Assembly: GCA_948567375.1 (NCBI GenBank)
Contig: OX419762.1
Location: 41,645,034-41,709,033 of the forward strand
Length of the DNA stretch: 64,000 nucleotides
Direction: 5' to 3'
From: Lunularia cruciata
Taxonomy: Eukaryota > Streptophyta > Marchantiopsida > Lunulariales > Lunulariaceae
In this document: piece after piece, positions 45,854 through 57,779 of the stretch
Layout of the letters: each line of letters begins with the position of its first letter
How positions within the stretch are numbered: position 1 is the stretch's first letter
Translations under genes and position numbers: made by a program
Notes under the pieces: model-generated
The model's input: only the letters and a program-made list of their open reading frames with translations
What the model was told of the DNA's origin: nothing
Database searches by the model: none

Positions 45854-46584
45854 TGTAATACTCCAAGGACAAGAGAAGAGAGAAAACACAAATTGCACAC
45901 TCAAACATTTGATGCCCCAAAGGAGCACCTTCTCTTTATTATATAAACAAAGAGGATCTCCTCCAAGGAAGCTCCACCATAGGATGAGGGACACAGAAAG
46001 GTGACATGTCAGCAAGCTCCACCCTTGGATTACCTACTTGGATGGGTGACATGTCTGGTCTAGGTCCTATCTGTCAAACAAGCTTTGACCGGAGGGAATC
46101 TTTTAGGGAATCTTCCTATAGGAATCGCAGAATCACGTGAGTAAGGTACCGTTGGAAAGCTCTTGATGAGACAAAGCAGGGAAGAGGGAAGGCCAAAATT
46201 TCCTTTGTTGGGGGGATCCGCACATTTTTGAGGCCTAATTCATCCATTTAGGCCTCCGAAATTGCCTTGAAAGATCTAAGGCATATTTTGGTTCATACTC
46301 TATTAGTAGAAGTCCCCTTTTGATGATACCTCTTTCTGATCTGTTTAGTCCATCATGTGTAATATCTTTCCAGATGTTACCAAACCAATTCTCACCTTTA
46401 AATCATATGTCTAGCTATTGGTTCTAAGGTTCTCAAGTTTATTTTGGTTTCTGCCCTATTAGTAGAAGTACTCTTTTGGTGATACTTCTATCTTATCTAT
46501 TTTGACCATCATGTATAACATCATTCTAGATGTTACCAAACCAAATTTCACATCTAGATCATATGGCTAGCTCTTGGTATTACA
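45854..46584 (-). repeat. Family-B solo LTR inside A2
   Basis: TGTAATACTCCAAGG to GGTATTACA, 731 bp, is flanked by perfect ATGGT copies (45849-45853, 46585-46589). Removing it rejoins the A2 RT gene at the place where A1 reads [10 protein letters not shown]. Confidence 0.95.
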
Positions 46585-48437
46585 ATGGTCTACTCACTAG
46601 AGTATTCTTTGGTAATAACTCAATCTTGAAGGACATGCCACAATCAAAGGGTAATCCCTTTGATAGATCATCCAAAAATACATCCACAAACTCTTGAACT
46701 ATTTGATCAACCATTGTTCAATGAGGCTCTTGGCTCTCCTTAAATTCTCCTTGTGTAATTGGCTTGATCCATATCACAAAAATAGGCTTATCTTCTTCCA
46801 AAGCTTGTTGTATAGCTGCTTTAGTGACAAACATCCCATCTAGGGACTTATCTTCATTCAAGATTCACTTTATGGCTATTTTCTTGACAAACTTCCCATC
46901 TTGGGACTTCACTTCCTTCAAAGCTTGCTCTATGGCTGCTTTCCTTACAAACTTCACATCTTGGGACTTCTCTTCCTTCAAAGCTTATTTTATGGTTACT
47001 TTCCTTACAAACTTCCCATCTTTGGATTGACTATTCTTAGATGTCTTACTCAAAGGTGCTAGACAACCTTATTGGAAATTCCTACCTTGGTGTTGTACTT
47101 GAATTTGTTGTCGGATCCAATCAAATTGAACCTTATGACATTCAAGCCAAGGTAGTCCTAGAATGACATCATAGTGTAGAGGTGCCATTACAAACCTCAT
47201 ACACTCCAAATACTCATTCCCAATCTTGAAGGTAATAAGATACAAGGTACAAAAATACAAAACCCTTTGTACCATCCGCCATCATCAATTTACTTCCATT
47301 TACTGGTTTGATAAAAATACATAATTCTTTTGTTAATTGCATAGATATGTAATTCTGTGAACTTCCAAAATCAACCAAAATCCTACAACCACGATCAGAT
47401 ATCATACCTTGCAAGTGAAGTAAACTTGCATAGGTTGAGCCTTCAATCCTATTGGAACCAATCAAGTTCCCAATAGGTGGCTCAAAATCTCTTACTAGGA
47501 TTCCTCATTTTCTTGATCATTCTACTCCACAACCTCCATTTGGGTAATTTGTCAAGATTGCACATTCTTGAATGGACATTCAACAATGCAATGTCCAATC
47601 TGGTAATAATAAAACAACCACCATTTTGTTGCAATCTTTCTTGATCCGCTATACCAAGTGGTCTCCATTAGATGACATCAATCTCCATTGGTGCCGGCTC
47701 CTTCACACGTGTGTAATGTGCTAGTAATTTTATGAAGGTCAAGGTAGAGACCAAGTTGTCACAACCAATGAATCAAAGTGTTATGCTAGATGCATGGTTT
47801 CTTCCAAGTACTTTGGCTCTTGCATAGTCACTTCTAATTAGGTTTGCAACTTCAAGCTCCTCACAAATCGATCTAGAGCTTCACTATTCATTATATCTGG
47901 AATGGTGTTCTAGAATTGTGTGATGTAGCTTCTTACAAAACTAACCTGCTTCAACTTTGCCAACTTATCTCATGCAACTTAGGTGGCATTGACCGCTTGG
48001 AATTGCCCAATTATTGCACCCTTGAATTCTTCCCATGTCAAGACTGATGCACCAAACTACCTTTTAGCTTGCTCCAGTAGGAATCGCCACCATAGCTTTG
48101 CTACTTTGTCCAATTGGCTTGAAGCTAAGAATTTTTTTTTAATTTATCTTGAAGATTGGTAGCCTCAAAATAACATTCACAATCAAATAAAAAATTCTCC
48201 ACTTCACTTGGGAGATTCTTGCCCTCAAATACCTTGGTTTTGGAAATCAAATTTGGTCTTCTCCTTCTCAAAATGGTGCTCTCTCTATGTGCTCTTGTTG
48301 TTGCTGGTCTTGTTCATCCAACAATCAAGTAAGGTGCTTGTTTTATTGGTGCATAGCAATGATAACTTTGGGCATTGCCACCATGGATACTACTCTATCT
48401 CACTAATCCCAATTTATCTAATTTACTAACATATAGA
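46585..48437 (-). pseudogene. A2 gag, protease and RT start
   Basis: The protease frame 47069-47465 contains RILVDFGSSQNYIS and VILGLPWLE. The zinc knuckle (CYYxxQIGHCIVECP type, changed) lies near 47573-47620. Gag shares FDCECYFEATNLQDK with A1 and A4 near 48150-48180. Numerous stops are present. The leader ORF is cut at 48437 by element E. Confidence 0.75.
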
Positions 48438-50076
48438 TGTAACTATCATGCCATTTTTAGTGTTGCATCTAGTGCACTGTCACTTTGTACCATTCACACC
48501 GTCAAGTGTACCGTCAGTGGGACCGTTTGGGTTTCAAATCTAGCTCAAGTCTAGGGGTATACTTTCAAACTGCAACTCCAAAGAGCTCACTTATTTAATG
48601 TTGAGCTTTCGAGTTTCTAGCTATGGTGGACAAAGGCCAAAAAGTGTCACCTTGATTCTCTGAGCTAGAGAGGGGTGTGAATTGATTGTAATTAATACCT
48701 AGTTATTGGTAGTTATAGAGTGATAGATCAAGTACTAATCTGAGTTGAGTTGATTTGAGAATTGTAAACGATTTGATTACATCATAGAAGTGAAGTCAGG
48801 GGGAAATTGGATGCAAAAACTGCAAGTAATGGTGGTATCTCCAAGTATAGAGGATCATTGGTAGCTTGATAGTTCTACTTTTCCTTGGTGTGCAGAAGCT
48901 CATTGTTTGATGTAGATTTGGCAATAAGGCAGACGATGTACAAAATTGTTGGCCAACTTTTGAGCAAAGAAGAAGCAATTTTCAAGCAGTGGTTATGATT
49001 TTGAGCTCAAGAGGTGAAGGAATGACCAATTTGTTACGAGTTGAGCTTAGAAAGTAAAATTGAAGGTGGAGTTTGGAACCTATTCTCATGAATTTATGAT
49101 TTGGAAAAACCCATTAATTCAATTTGGCAGAGTGGAGAGTTAGCAGAGGATTTGGTGGTCAGCCAAATTTAGGGTTTATGTTACATTTTACATGAGATTT
49201 TGGAAGAGTTTTGCTAGATTTGGAGGAGTTTTGAAGTTGCAGATTTTGGCCACAGTTGGTGGAGTTTTTTCCAGATTTGGAGGAGTTTTGCCAGATTTGG
49301 AAGAGGTTTGGAGTGGCAAGAAGAAAGGCCTGTTGGAGTTTTTGTCAAATTTGGAGGAGATTTGCTAGATTTGAAGGAGGTTTGAAGTGCCAAGAAGAAA
49401 GGCCTCATTTGGGTGTTTATGGGCTTTGAGGCATAGGGCCGTGGGCTATGAGGGGCTACGAAGGCCTAGAAGGGCCAGCAAGCCATCTTGCTAGCATGAG
49501 GCTAGCTAGTTTAGAGTAGATCTTGCTCATTGTTTGGCAAAATCTGCCCTTCCTGCTAGATTGTACACAATAGGGTTTGACCCCTAGATTTCTTGTTCCT
49601 AGACTGGTGCTCTAGCAAACTGGTCCACCCTCCCTTGGTGTCCTAGTGATTGGCCCACTATTATCCATGCACTTGTAGCTTTGGCTAGGAAAGGTAGTTT
49701 GACCCCATTCTTGGTGATCCTTGTTGCTTAAGATGTAGATACAAACTTCTCTTATGTCAAATGCCAAATGGTGGTAGAGTCAATCTCGTGTTGCTTTATG
49801 AGATGGAGTGTTTTTGTTTAGATTTCTTGTGATTGGACCTCCTCCATTCTTTGCTTCCTATTTGTGCACCACATTTGTGTAAGGTGCCTTGAATTTTGAG
49901 CGTTGGTGCTCTTGTGTGCTCTTGGTAGTGAGGTTGGAGTGATGACCAGTCAGACTACCTTTGTTTCTCTCTGGTGAGGTAGGAAGTGATGACCTGTAGA
50001 CCGTGAGAGTGCATGTTGTGATGGAAGGTTACAAGTTGCCATTTCTCCCAGTGTAGTTATCTCAATTAAAGTTACA
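48438..50076 (+). repeat. Putative long LTR of element E
   Basis: The segment starts TGTAACTATCATGCC exactly where A2 stops matching and ends AATTAAAGTTACA before a gag-like frame, so TG...CA ends are consistent with a 1.64-kb LTR. It contains repeated GATTTGGAGGAGTTTTG phrases (49195-49390). No second copy is in the window, so the LTR call is tentative. Confidence 0.4.
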
Positions 50077-50179
50077 TTAGTGGGTGGTGTTTCGTGGGTA
50101 TTGGCACTTGATGGTGCTCAGTTGGTGTTGGCAGTTGGTGGTGTTGGTGCTTGGTGGGGTACTTGCGGTTGCGGTTTAC

Positions 50180-50990
50180 TATGATGGAGTTCTTTGGAGA
50201 TTCTAGAGGAGTTAGCCTTGTAGTACACAATGGGTTTACTCGGAGTGGTGCTCAATATTAGTTTGTATCTCAGGTCTTAGTGAGGGAGGAGATAGACTTT
50301 GAGTTGGAGTTTGACACAAAAGTTGATTCAGTTGAGAGTGCACTTGGCGTGTCCACACCATTGTTGTGGGACATGGACAAGATTTATGGGGCCTCCAAAG
50401 GCCCTAGGCCTTACTTTGGTATAGTGGGTACCATTGAGTTGGATGACTTCATCTAGGAGTTTGATAGTTGGTGTGATCTGTAGCAGATGCAGAACCCAAC
50501 TTTGTTTACACCCTTCATGGCATGGAAGGAGTTGTTTTAGCATTTGGAGGGTCTGCCAATGGATGACTTCCATGAGTTTAGGAGAACTCATTTGGAGGAT
50601 ATTGAGTTATGGAGACAATATTGGTCTCCAAACTATATCTCCATCACTTCAGGCTCGGTTGCCAAGAGTAGATCGGCTGTACCCACGAGTTCTAGCTTGA
50701 GTAGTGTTGGTGGAGCTAGTGGAAGTGCACTAGATGGAGATAGTGCTACCATGAGTAGAGGTACCACTGTAGGAGGTAGTGTGGTACCGAGGTTTAACCC
50801 CATGGTGGAGTTCTTCTAGTGTTTGAGGCAGAACTACCAAGGAGTGCGGATTGACAAGCTGAGGAGCTTGCAAGAGTTCCAACAGAAGGCTGGAGAGAGC
50901 ATACGCAAGGCATACACTTGCATGAGGCGGCTAATCAGTTTCACTCAAGGAGTTGTTGAGGCTTAGGCAGTCCAATTTTGGTATGGGATC
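50180..50990 (+). pseudogene. Element E gag, N-terminal part
   Basis: The reading is nearly continuous with stops at about 50258, 50453, 50538, 50817 and 50964. It includes WDMDKIYGASKGPRPYF, WKELF*HLEGLP, a Ser/Gly-rich linker and LRQNYQGVRIDKLRSLQEF, then AGESIRKAYTCMRRLI and AVQFWYGI. This type of gag occurs in plant Gypsy elements and differs from A, B and D. It stops abruptly at a D LTR. Confidence 0.6.
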
Positions 50991-51676
50991 ACCCATTTGT
51001 GCATGTGTGTGGTATTGTGATATTTAGCTTGGTATTACAAGTACTTGAGAGATATTATTTATATAGAGATAAAGGATGGTTCTATATTAGTCATGGTTAG
51101 CTAAAGTTAGTCATAGTTAAGATAGATGGGACCTTACTTTAGAGGAAGTAGAAAAGATGAGCACCACTATTTTGGATTTTAGTATGTTGACTTGGTATTA
51201 TTCCTAGGTGTTTGGCTTTGAGGAAAGAGTTGAGAACTCTTGGGCCCGCAAGCCTTTTTGTTTTAGATTCTTCTTTAGTCCAAGGATAGCCCATGTGAAG
51301 GAATCCTTGACTTAGTGGTTGGGTCAAGATAAGACCACATGCTTAGGGGAATATGCCCATGTGAATGGATATTCCTTTCTACTTTTTGACTTGACTTGAC
51401 TTTTAGTCTAGTAACTTGAGTTACTCCGGTAATTAGTAACTTTGGTACGTAATTATTTCACAAGTATATAAACAAGGGGTGAGGAGGTACTCATCATCCT
51501 TTCATTTGCAACTATCTCTCTCTCATTGAGTTCTCTAGTGAGCAATGTCTTGAGTCTTGGAGTGTTAGCCTTGGAGGAGTATGATGGAGTTGGGGTTCCT
51601 TGCCTTCTTAGTCCATGGTGCGCTACCATAATAGCCATCAGAGGTTCATCCTGAGTGAGAGACAGGCCGGCTCACA
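50991..51676 (+). repeat. Family-D LTR, lacking its first bases
   Basis: It is collinear with 31397-32084 (inverted), from ACCCATTTGTGCATG to GCCGGCTCACA. The opening TGTAAC is replaced by element E sequence (TATGGGATC), and the five bases on the two sides (GGATC / GCTCC) do not match, so this is not a simple solo LTR but a rearrangement border. Confidence 0.8.
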
Positions 51677-52297
51677 GCTCCTCCTCCCATCTCATGTCCT
51701 TCATACTTCCACCTTCTTGACCATAATATCTCAATCCCTACAATAAGCCGAATCTCATCTCCTTGTTCAAAATTATCAGAAAAAATACAAAAACCATCAT
51801 CATGATCTTACCTTTCAACTTGGTGATAAGTCATGATTTCTCCTAATAACCTACCCTTCCCATTTGACACTCAAGTTCATAAACTTGCTCCTAATTGGAT
51901 AGGACCATTAGATTTTACCCAAATCATTTCTCTAATAACTTATCAACTTGCCTTGCCTTGCCTTGTCATATGTGAATCCACCATGTCTTTTATATTTCCA
52001 AGTTGAAACAATTTGTTCCTAATCCATCTTCCTTTTCTTCTTGTGTCTAACGTCCTCCTCCTCCCATTGTTATCAACAATTATAAGGAGCATGAAGTTGA
52101 TTGTATCCTTGCAATCAACTTGCTATATTCAACATGGCCGCCATCAACATACTAAGTATAAGGTCCTTTGGAAAGGGTATCCCCTTCATGAAGCCACGTG
52201 GGAACCTCTTTCTCATCTCTAGAATGCATAAATGGTTATTTAAGAGTTTGAAGCTTCCATGGTGACGAGAACATCACCAACTAGTAGTGGGAGAATA
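51677..52297 (+). pseudogene. A5 pol 3' remnant: integrase end and chromodomain
   Basis: Matching A2 (LLAPPPSH) from the first base, it has FDTQVHKLAPNWIGP near 51880 and a chromodomain reading TKYKVLWKGYPLHEATWEP near 52140-52210, with stops. A purine-rich GTGGGAGAA precedes the LTR. Confidence 0.75.
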
Positions 52298-52797
52298 TAT
52301 AACAATATGGAGTTTACAAATTAGTTAGTCAAGACTAAAGAAGTAGAAAATAGGTCAAACTAGCTAGAAATTCTATTTTAGGAGCATCTAGGAAGCTACT
52401 TGGTACCTTCTAACTATCGGGTAATGTGCATGCAAAGTGGCAACTTCTAAGAGGAAGCTTCTTGGGAAGCTTTCTGGCTAGCTTAGCTTACACGCCAAGT
52501 AGGGGGCTTCTAGAAGGAAGCTTCTTGGGAAGTTCCCCAACTAGATTAGCTTGCATGCCAAGTAGGCAGCTTTTAGAAGGAAACTTCTTGAGAAACTTCT
52601 CGATTAACTTGGCTTGCACTCAAAGAAGTCTGCTTTTACAAATTGTCTTGAGAAGCTTCTCAAGAGCCTTGTATATTTCATAAAAAAACCATAGCCCAAG
52701 CTCATGCTAGGCATTTGAAGTTTCTCATTCAAGAGTCCCAATGTGAACTTTCACTCCGATCTTCCATTCTCCTATTTCTTTGCTCAGCCTTTTTACA
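52298..52797 (+). repeat. A5 3' LTR
   Basis: It runs TATAACAATATGGAGTTT to CAGCCTTTTTACA (500 bp), longer than other family-A LTRs because it has more of the GAAGCTTC-containing units. It is followed by CTTTC, the same five bases as at 40358-40362. Confidence 0.82.
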
Positions 52798-52802
52798 CTT
52801 TC

Positions 52803-55800
52803 TTTGTCTTACTCTCTTCTCAATTCCTTTCAATGTAAATGTTCTCTTATCTTTGTTGTGCCTTTTTGCTTCCTCTATCTTCCTCTTTTCTCAATTTCCT
52901 ATAATATGATGCTAAATTTCTTATGAGAATTTCTTTTCAAAATTTTGCCTCTCTTTGTCCTACCTTTCTAATCCTACATTTCTTTGACTGATTCTCTTCT
53001 CACAAATTTGGTGAACAAAAGACAAAACTCAATGAAAAAATAATCCATACTAGAGAAATTCTATGAATCAACAATCTTGGGAGATGAAGAAAATTTGTGA
53101 ACAAACAAACTATTCTTGTGTGAATGAACAATCTTGGAGATATTGGTAGAAATGGCAAGGTGAACAACCACTCAAAGCTCAAGTATTTAAACTGAGTGCA
53201 CTAAAAGAATGTATATTCATTTAGACAATACATATATTCTCTCAAAAAAACTCAATATTCAAGCCAAGAGAACCAAAACCTTTTCAGACAATATCTCAAT
53301 ATTATCAACACACTCTCTGTGAACTCTCTAAATTGATTGCATTTTGTGACAAAATGCATACTCGTACCAACTAATGAATTCAAAGATGTGAGAAACTTTA
53401 TTAAGGATTCATAAACCCTTAATACAATTGTGCATTACCATTTCTCTTATTTCCTCCGTAGTTGGAATCCCTATGTGATAATTATCTCATGCTCATAGTC
53501 TCCATCTTGTCTAAATTCTATTTTTTCTTCCTCCTCTTTTGCCCGCATATTTGCACTATTTATGAGAAAATTGTAGAAGATGATAAAATAATGAATTCAC
53601 TTTATCTAAAAGGAATTTCTATTCCTACTCTGAGTTGAACTTTGAACTTTTGCTCTTGCAATGAATGCCAATGTGCACTCAACACCCCTAAGCAATGCTT
53701 GTGCATTACTTGGGCCCTCGCAAGAAATTTGTTAAAATCACTTGTATACTTTGTATGCAGTTACTTGAATGAGGATACTAAATGATTCATGTGCACATAA
53801 CTTGAGTCACTCAACAAATATTGGTGGTGCTGAAAGAAATTAGTAGACCCTCTTCTATTTATGTCCTCTCACAATGATAACTTCTTGATACAAGCCATGT
53901 TGCAGAAAGACCCCGACATTCCTACAATGATGACATATACTCTAGGTAATTAAAAATTGGACACACCTTGGAACAATGATAACACACAATGCAAGAACCA
54001 AATTTGGCACACCTTTTGAAATTTGGAATTCATACTACTTATTAATTTGAAATGCTCAAAGTGTTTGTACCTTTCCAAAATCTTTTTTTTTTGAAACATT
54101 GGGATTTCTAATGAGTTCAAGTAAACAATGAAAAGAATCCACATCATCCATCTGCACTAGGGGTCTAAACAAATGGGGATCAAACTCTCCAAAGAATTGG
54201 AAAGTAAAGTCATTACTACGATGGAGTAACATTTCTCTCAAGCAAGTAATTCATAGTGTGCCCAAAATACCACACCTCATAATTAATTTGTTGTCTTTGG
54301 TTAGAATCATTATCACTCTATATTTCGTCCAATTTTCTAAACCCCACTCCTCTAGTCTGTCCTCCAAACCCCTCTCATCCACTCCCATTCATGAAATTTA
54401 ATTTTGCGTTCTCCATCTCCAAAATCCGCTTCCATATGCTTTCCTTAATTTCCTTCACTAGTACTTGCCAAGTGGCCATAGAGCAGCATCTTAGGATTTC
54501 ACCCAATTGACACAATTATCAAGAGAAATGAAAACCATGAGAAATTTCCAAGAAAACTTGTCTCCTACCGCAACTCTTTCTTTCACCCTACGAGTTTCAT
54601 TTCAGTTCTAAGACATTTCAAATGAGAACAATGGCTTGCCTTATATAGCTACGATATGTGTCGTCCATTTTCAAATTCAAATTCCAACCTCTTAATGCCT
54701 ACTTAAAACTTTATGGGTTAAATAAGAGTTATGGGACTTCACGTAACCCGTAAAACACTATAGGTTGCACAAATCGTGACCCGGATCTATTTTACTGCAA
54801 TGCAGTAAAAAGTAGTACCTTTGCATGCTACCCATAAATTTTTCTACTGGATCTTTTCAGGTAGTGAAATAACTCTATTTGAAATGCCCTAATAGAATGT
54901 TTGACTTAGACCATTTTTGCATTTGTAAATTTTGTTTACATGAGATCTATGGAAATATCCCACAGATTACTATGGGATGTGAGAAGAGAATTCATTTATT
55001 TTATGGGAAGTCTTCTGTAACCCTCTAAAGGTTAACGCGCTACAATTTCGTGACCCATCAACTTTTACGGTCCATATGGAATGTCCCGTTAACCATATGC
55101 CCCAAAAATTCAGACAGAAATTTGCACCCGACCCAAATTTTATCTAAACTCTAGGCTCTAAATTGTTACGGGCTCTGTTCCTGAATAAATTTAATTTGGT
55201 TTATGGAAGCGATCGAATTGTTAGCGGGAAGCTTACGTGACGAGCCCATCCCCTGCAAATCCTGAAAGTGAAACTATCCTCCAGAACCTCTCGCGAGCAC
55301 TTTATGGCAGCGAGATCTCTTATGGTTCGGTCTTCAGAAGCCGTGGAAGACCAAGTCAAGGAGAGATGCGGGACTAATAGATGACTTCTTGGGTATTGGT
55401 TGATTTGTGGATTGCCTTCGCTAGTTCATTTTGGCACACCACAGAATAAACTACTTGGAGAGTAGCTGCCCACAGTGCCAAGTTGTTTCGTCAATGGATC
55501 TTAAAGATTCCAGTAAAATGTACAAGATCGTTATGAATATGATAAGATTAAAACAAATACGACGAACCTGAATTCATCCAACTCATGGACTCGATTTTAC
55601 TCCAACTACTCAAGACTATGTCATCAACAGCTACGCGATCGATGATTATTAAAGATTACCTTATTTTCCTATAAGTTACATCTTTCTCCAGGATTGGATC
55701 ACTTCCTCTTGAGGACCAGATTAGCGCTTCAATTCCCTCTTTTAGTTTTATAGAAATTCAAAGCCATATATAATCTCAGTACAGCCTTGGCAGGGTCAAA

Positions 55801-56159
55801 TCATCGAAACTTTCTCTCCTTCCGGGACTTCCACGAGTAGACTTTGGACATTTCAAGCTGATTCATTGAGATATACAACAAGGTTTTCAACTCTAGATAA
55901 TACAGTTGTTAGACGGCAAACAAAAGACACCCTTATTCCTTAATTGAACCTTGGACCATTCATTGAGATGCATAAGGTTTTAGTTCCATGTGACCCCTCA
56001 TCATAATTCTCAAATCCAAGTTTCTTGAAGCAATAAATACTGCAGAAAAACATTCTTTCTATTAATAAAGTATTCTAGAATTCTACTTTATTGAAGGTGA
56101 ATCATATCATAACTGTTTTGTAGTTTTAGTAGATCACCCAAAGATGATAAGGTTGAAGG
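52803..56159. other. Spacer, no gene recognised
   Basis: It is A+T-rich with only short frames (53950-54241 minus, for example) and no domain. About 55200-55390 is less A+T-rich and contains a short + frame, MAARSLMVRSSEAVEDQ, that could be a decayed exon, but nothing identifies it. Confidence 0.4.
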
Positions 56160-56406
56160 GATGGGTTTTGAGTCATGGTGAAACTTGAAGGCGAGTCTAG
56201 ACCCGCGGCCAGGTTCGAATCCTAACAGTTCCTATTACGTGGGATAGGGCCAAATGAACCGGCGACCCAAAGGCCAGGATACTATAGGCACGGAGTGCGC
56301 GACCGCCCACAAAGTGCGTAGCACCTCTCCCTATAGTCTCATAGCCTTTGGCCCAAAAGGGTTCGGGTCGAATCTCCGGGCCTTTGTCTGAATAAACAAA
56401 AAAAAG
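56160..56406 (+). mobile_element. Candidate tRNA-derived SINE
   Basis: A G+C-rich island of about 240 bp lies in A+T-rich DNA. It has a perfect RNA polymerase III B box (GGTTCGAATCC, 56212-56222), a possible A box 30-40 bases upstream (ATGGTGAAACTTG) and an A-rich tail (AATAAACAAAAAAAAG) at 56391-56406. No clear target duplication was found. Confidence 0.45.
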
Positions 56407-57065
56407 ATTAGCGATACTAAGCTCGCGAGCAAATGATAGAGCTGCTCGCCAACTCTTCTTGTTGATTCGCAGAATTAACAAGGTGCGTGCTATGTTGGAG
56501 CCCTCTTCTCTTTAAGAGATAAACTTTGAAGGAAGACTGTTTGGAATTCTAATGATTTTAAACATAAAAGCTAATTTATGAAAACTTTTATGGTTATTTG
56601 TATCATCTAGATTTTAGTAAACATCCATAAATTTTATAGCAAAAAGATTAATTAAGTATTATTGATAAAAAAACGAATAACTAAAATTGGTATACTTCTA
56701 TTCAAAAAATAAATATTTGTGAGTTTTCTGTATCTTTTGTAAAGAGATTATTGAAGCGTTAGTATAAACTGGTAGAAATCATAGATTTTAGTAATATTTT
56801 GTAAAAGGTTTATAGATAATCAATTTATAATCATACCCATCAAGATAATTTAAAGATCTCTATATCATTTTTTTGGGAGATCTTTGAAATAATATTCTCT
56901 TGAGATTGATTGGCTTCTATAAACTATATTGATAATACATTAAAAAGAAAAGTGATATAGCTATCAAGAACCATGAGTATGATGACCAAAGAGTATTCGT
57001 GAAAAAAATTAAATGTGAATCTCTCATATATTGCACAAGGGAGAGATAAAAAAGGTAAAATGGAG
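56407..57065. other. A+T-rich spacer
   Basis: No gene, repeat end or RNA is recognised. It leads into the 3' end of the non-LTR element copy 2. Confidence 0.4.
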
Positions 57066-57310
57066 CTAGACCACAATAGAGTCTATATGAGAAATCTTCC
57101 CTACAACACCTAAGATATCCAAGCTATGCAAGTTGTATGGTCTACAAACAATTGGAGCATCTGAAGAAGCATCACCTAGTGTGATTGCTCTCCTATGGAT
57201 TGCACCAGCCACTGCACTGTATAGAACAATGGACACACATTGCCTAAAATATGCTACAAAGTATGAGAGTAAGAGTGGTACTCCTTGGCGCCTAACATGA
57301 TAAGCTCTCG
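57066..57310 (-). pseudogene. Non-LTR retroelement copy 2, C-terminal tail
   Basis: The open minus frame begins in the target site of A1 and reads AYHVRRQGVPLLLSYFVAYF, QCVSIVLYSAVAGAIHRRA and a short end. It continues directly from LFIPLALELYGAMDT at 62350 upward once A1 is removed. It is the extreme C-terminus of a long retroelement protein. Confidence 0.65.
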
Positions 57311-57703
57311 TGTAAAAGACCAAAACCGAGGAGAGAAATAGGAGAATGGAAACTCCAAATACCTAGCATGAGCTTTGGCTTTGGTATTTATAGGTAGCAT
57401 ACAAGACTCATAAAGCTTCTCAAGAAGCTTCCTTGAGCCGCTTTCTTGGAGTGCAAGCCAAGTTAACCAGGAAGCTTCTCAAGAAGCTTCCTTCTAGAAG
57501 CCGCCTACTTGGAGTGCAAGCTAAGCTAGTTAGAAGCTTCTAGAAGTTTCCTTCTAGAAGCTACTTGCTTAGGACGCAAGTTAACTAGTTGGGAAGCTTC
57601 CCAAGAAGCTTCTTAGATACTTCTAGAATATTTTAGGCTATTTTATCTTATTCTCTACTTCGTAAACCCGACTAACTTCATCGCTAAACTCCATATTGTT
57701 ACA
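57311..57703 (-). repeat. A1 3' LTR
   Basis: TGTAAAAGACC to CCATATTGTTACA in + coordinates, 393 bp. It lacks 29 bp present in the 5' LTR between two GAAACTC copies. It contains a perfect four-unit heat-shock-type motif at 57532-57551. Confidence 0.92.
57532..57551 (-). promoter_or_regulatory. Four-unit heat-shock-element-like sequence in the A1 3' LTR
   Basis: AGAAGCTTCTAGAAGTTTCC has GAA-TTC-GAA-TTC with exact 2-base spacing. The matching site in the 5' LTR (62178-62197) has TTA in the last unit. Confidence 0.6.
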
Positions 57704-57779
57704 TATTCCCCCACTGCTAGTTGGTGACGTCCTCGTCGGCAGTGAAGCTTTGAATTCCTTGATGACCATCTATGCATTT

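Larger units (their letters stand above)
42614..48437 (-). mobile_element. Family-A Gypsy element A2, 5' end missing
   Basis: On the minus strand: 3' LTR 42614-43040, chromodomain about 43060-43330, integrase 43340-44350, RNase H and RT 44650-45853 and 46590-46760, protease 47069-47465, zinc knuckle near 47573-47620, gag to about 48400, and the start of the leader region to 48437. It is broken by many stops and frameshifts. It is cut by a B solo LTR (45854-46584). At 48438 it meets element E, and its 5' LTR is absent. Confidence 0.85.
40363..52797 (+). mobile_element. Composite family-A element (A5) filled with A3, A2, E, D and a B solo LTR
   Basis: The 5' LTR fragment at 40363-40621 and the 3' LTR at 52298-52797 are of the same subtype (GTAATGTGCATGC phrase). 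CTTTC flanks both ends (40358-40362, 52798-52802). The 5' LTR is cut at 40621 by A3. The A5 interior survives only as the integrase end and chromodomain (51677-52297). Because the target site is pyrimidine-rich, the match could be chance, but LTR subtype and orientation agree with it. Confidence 0.65.

Noticed and set aside
50991-51676. D LTR as a simple solo LTR insertion
   Set aside because: The flanking five bases differ and its first bases are missing, so it is a rearrangement product instead.
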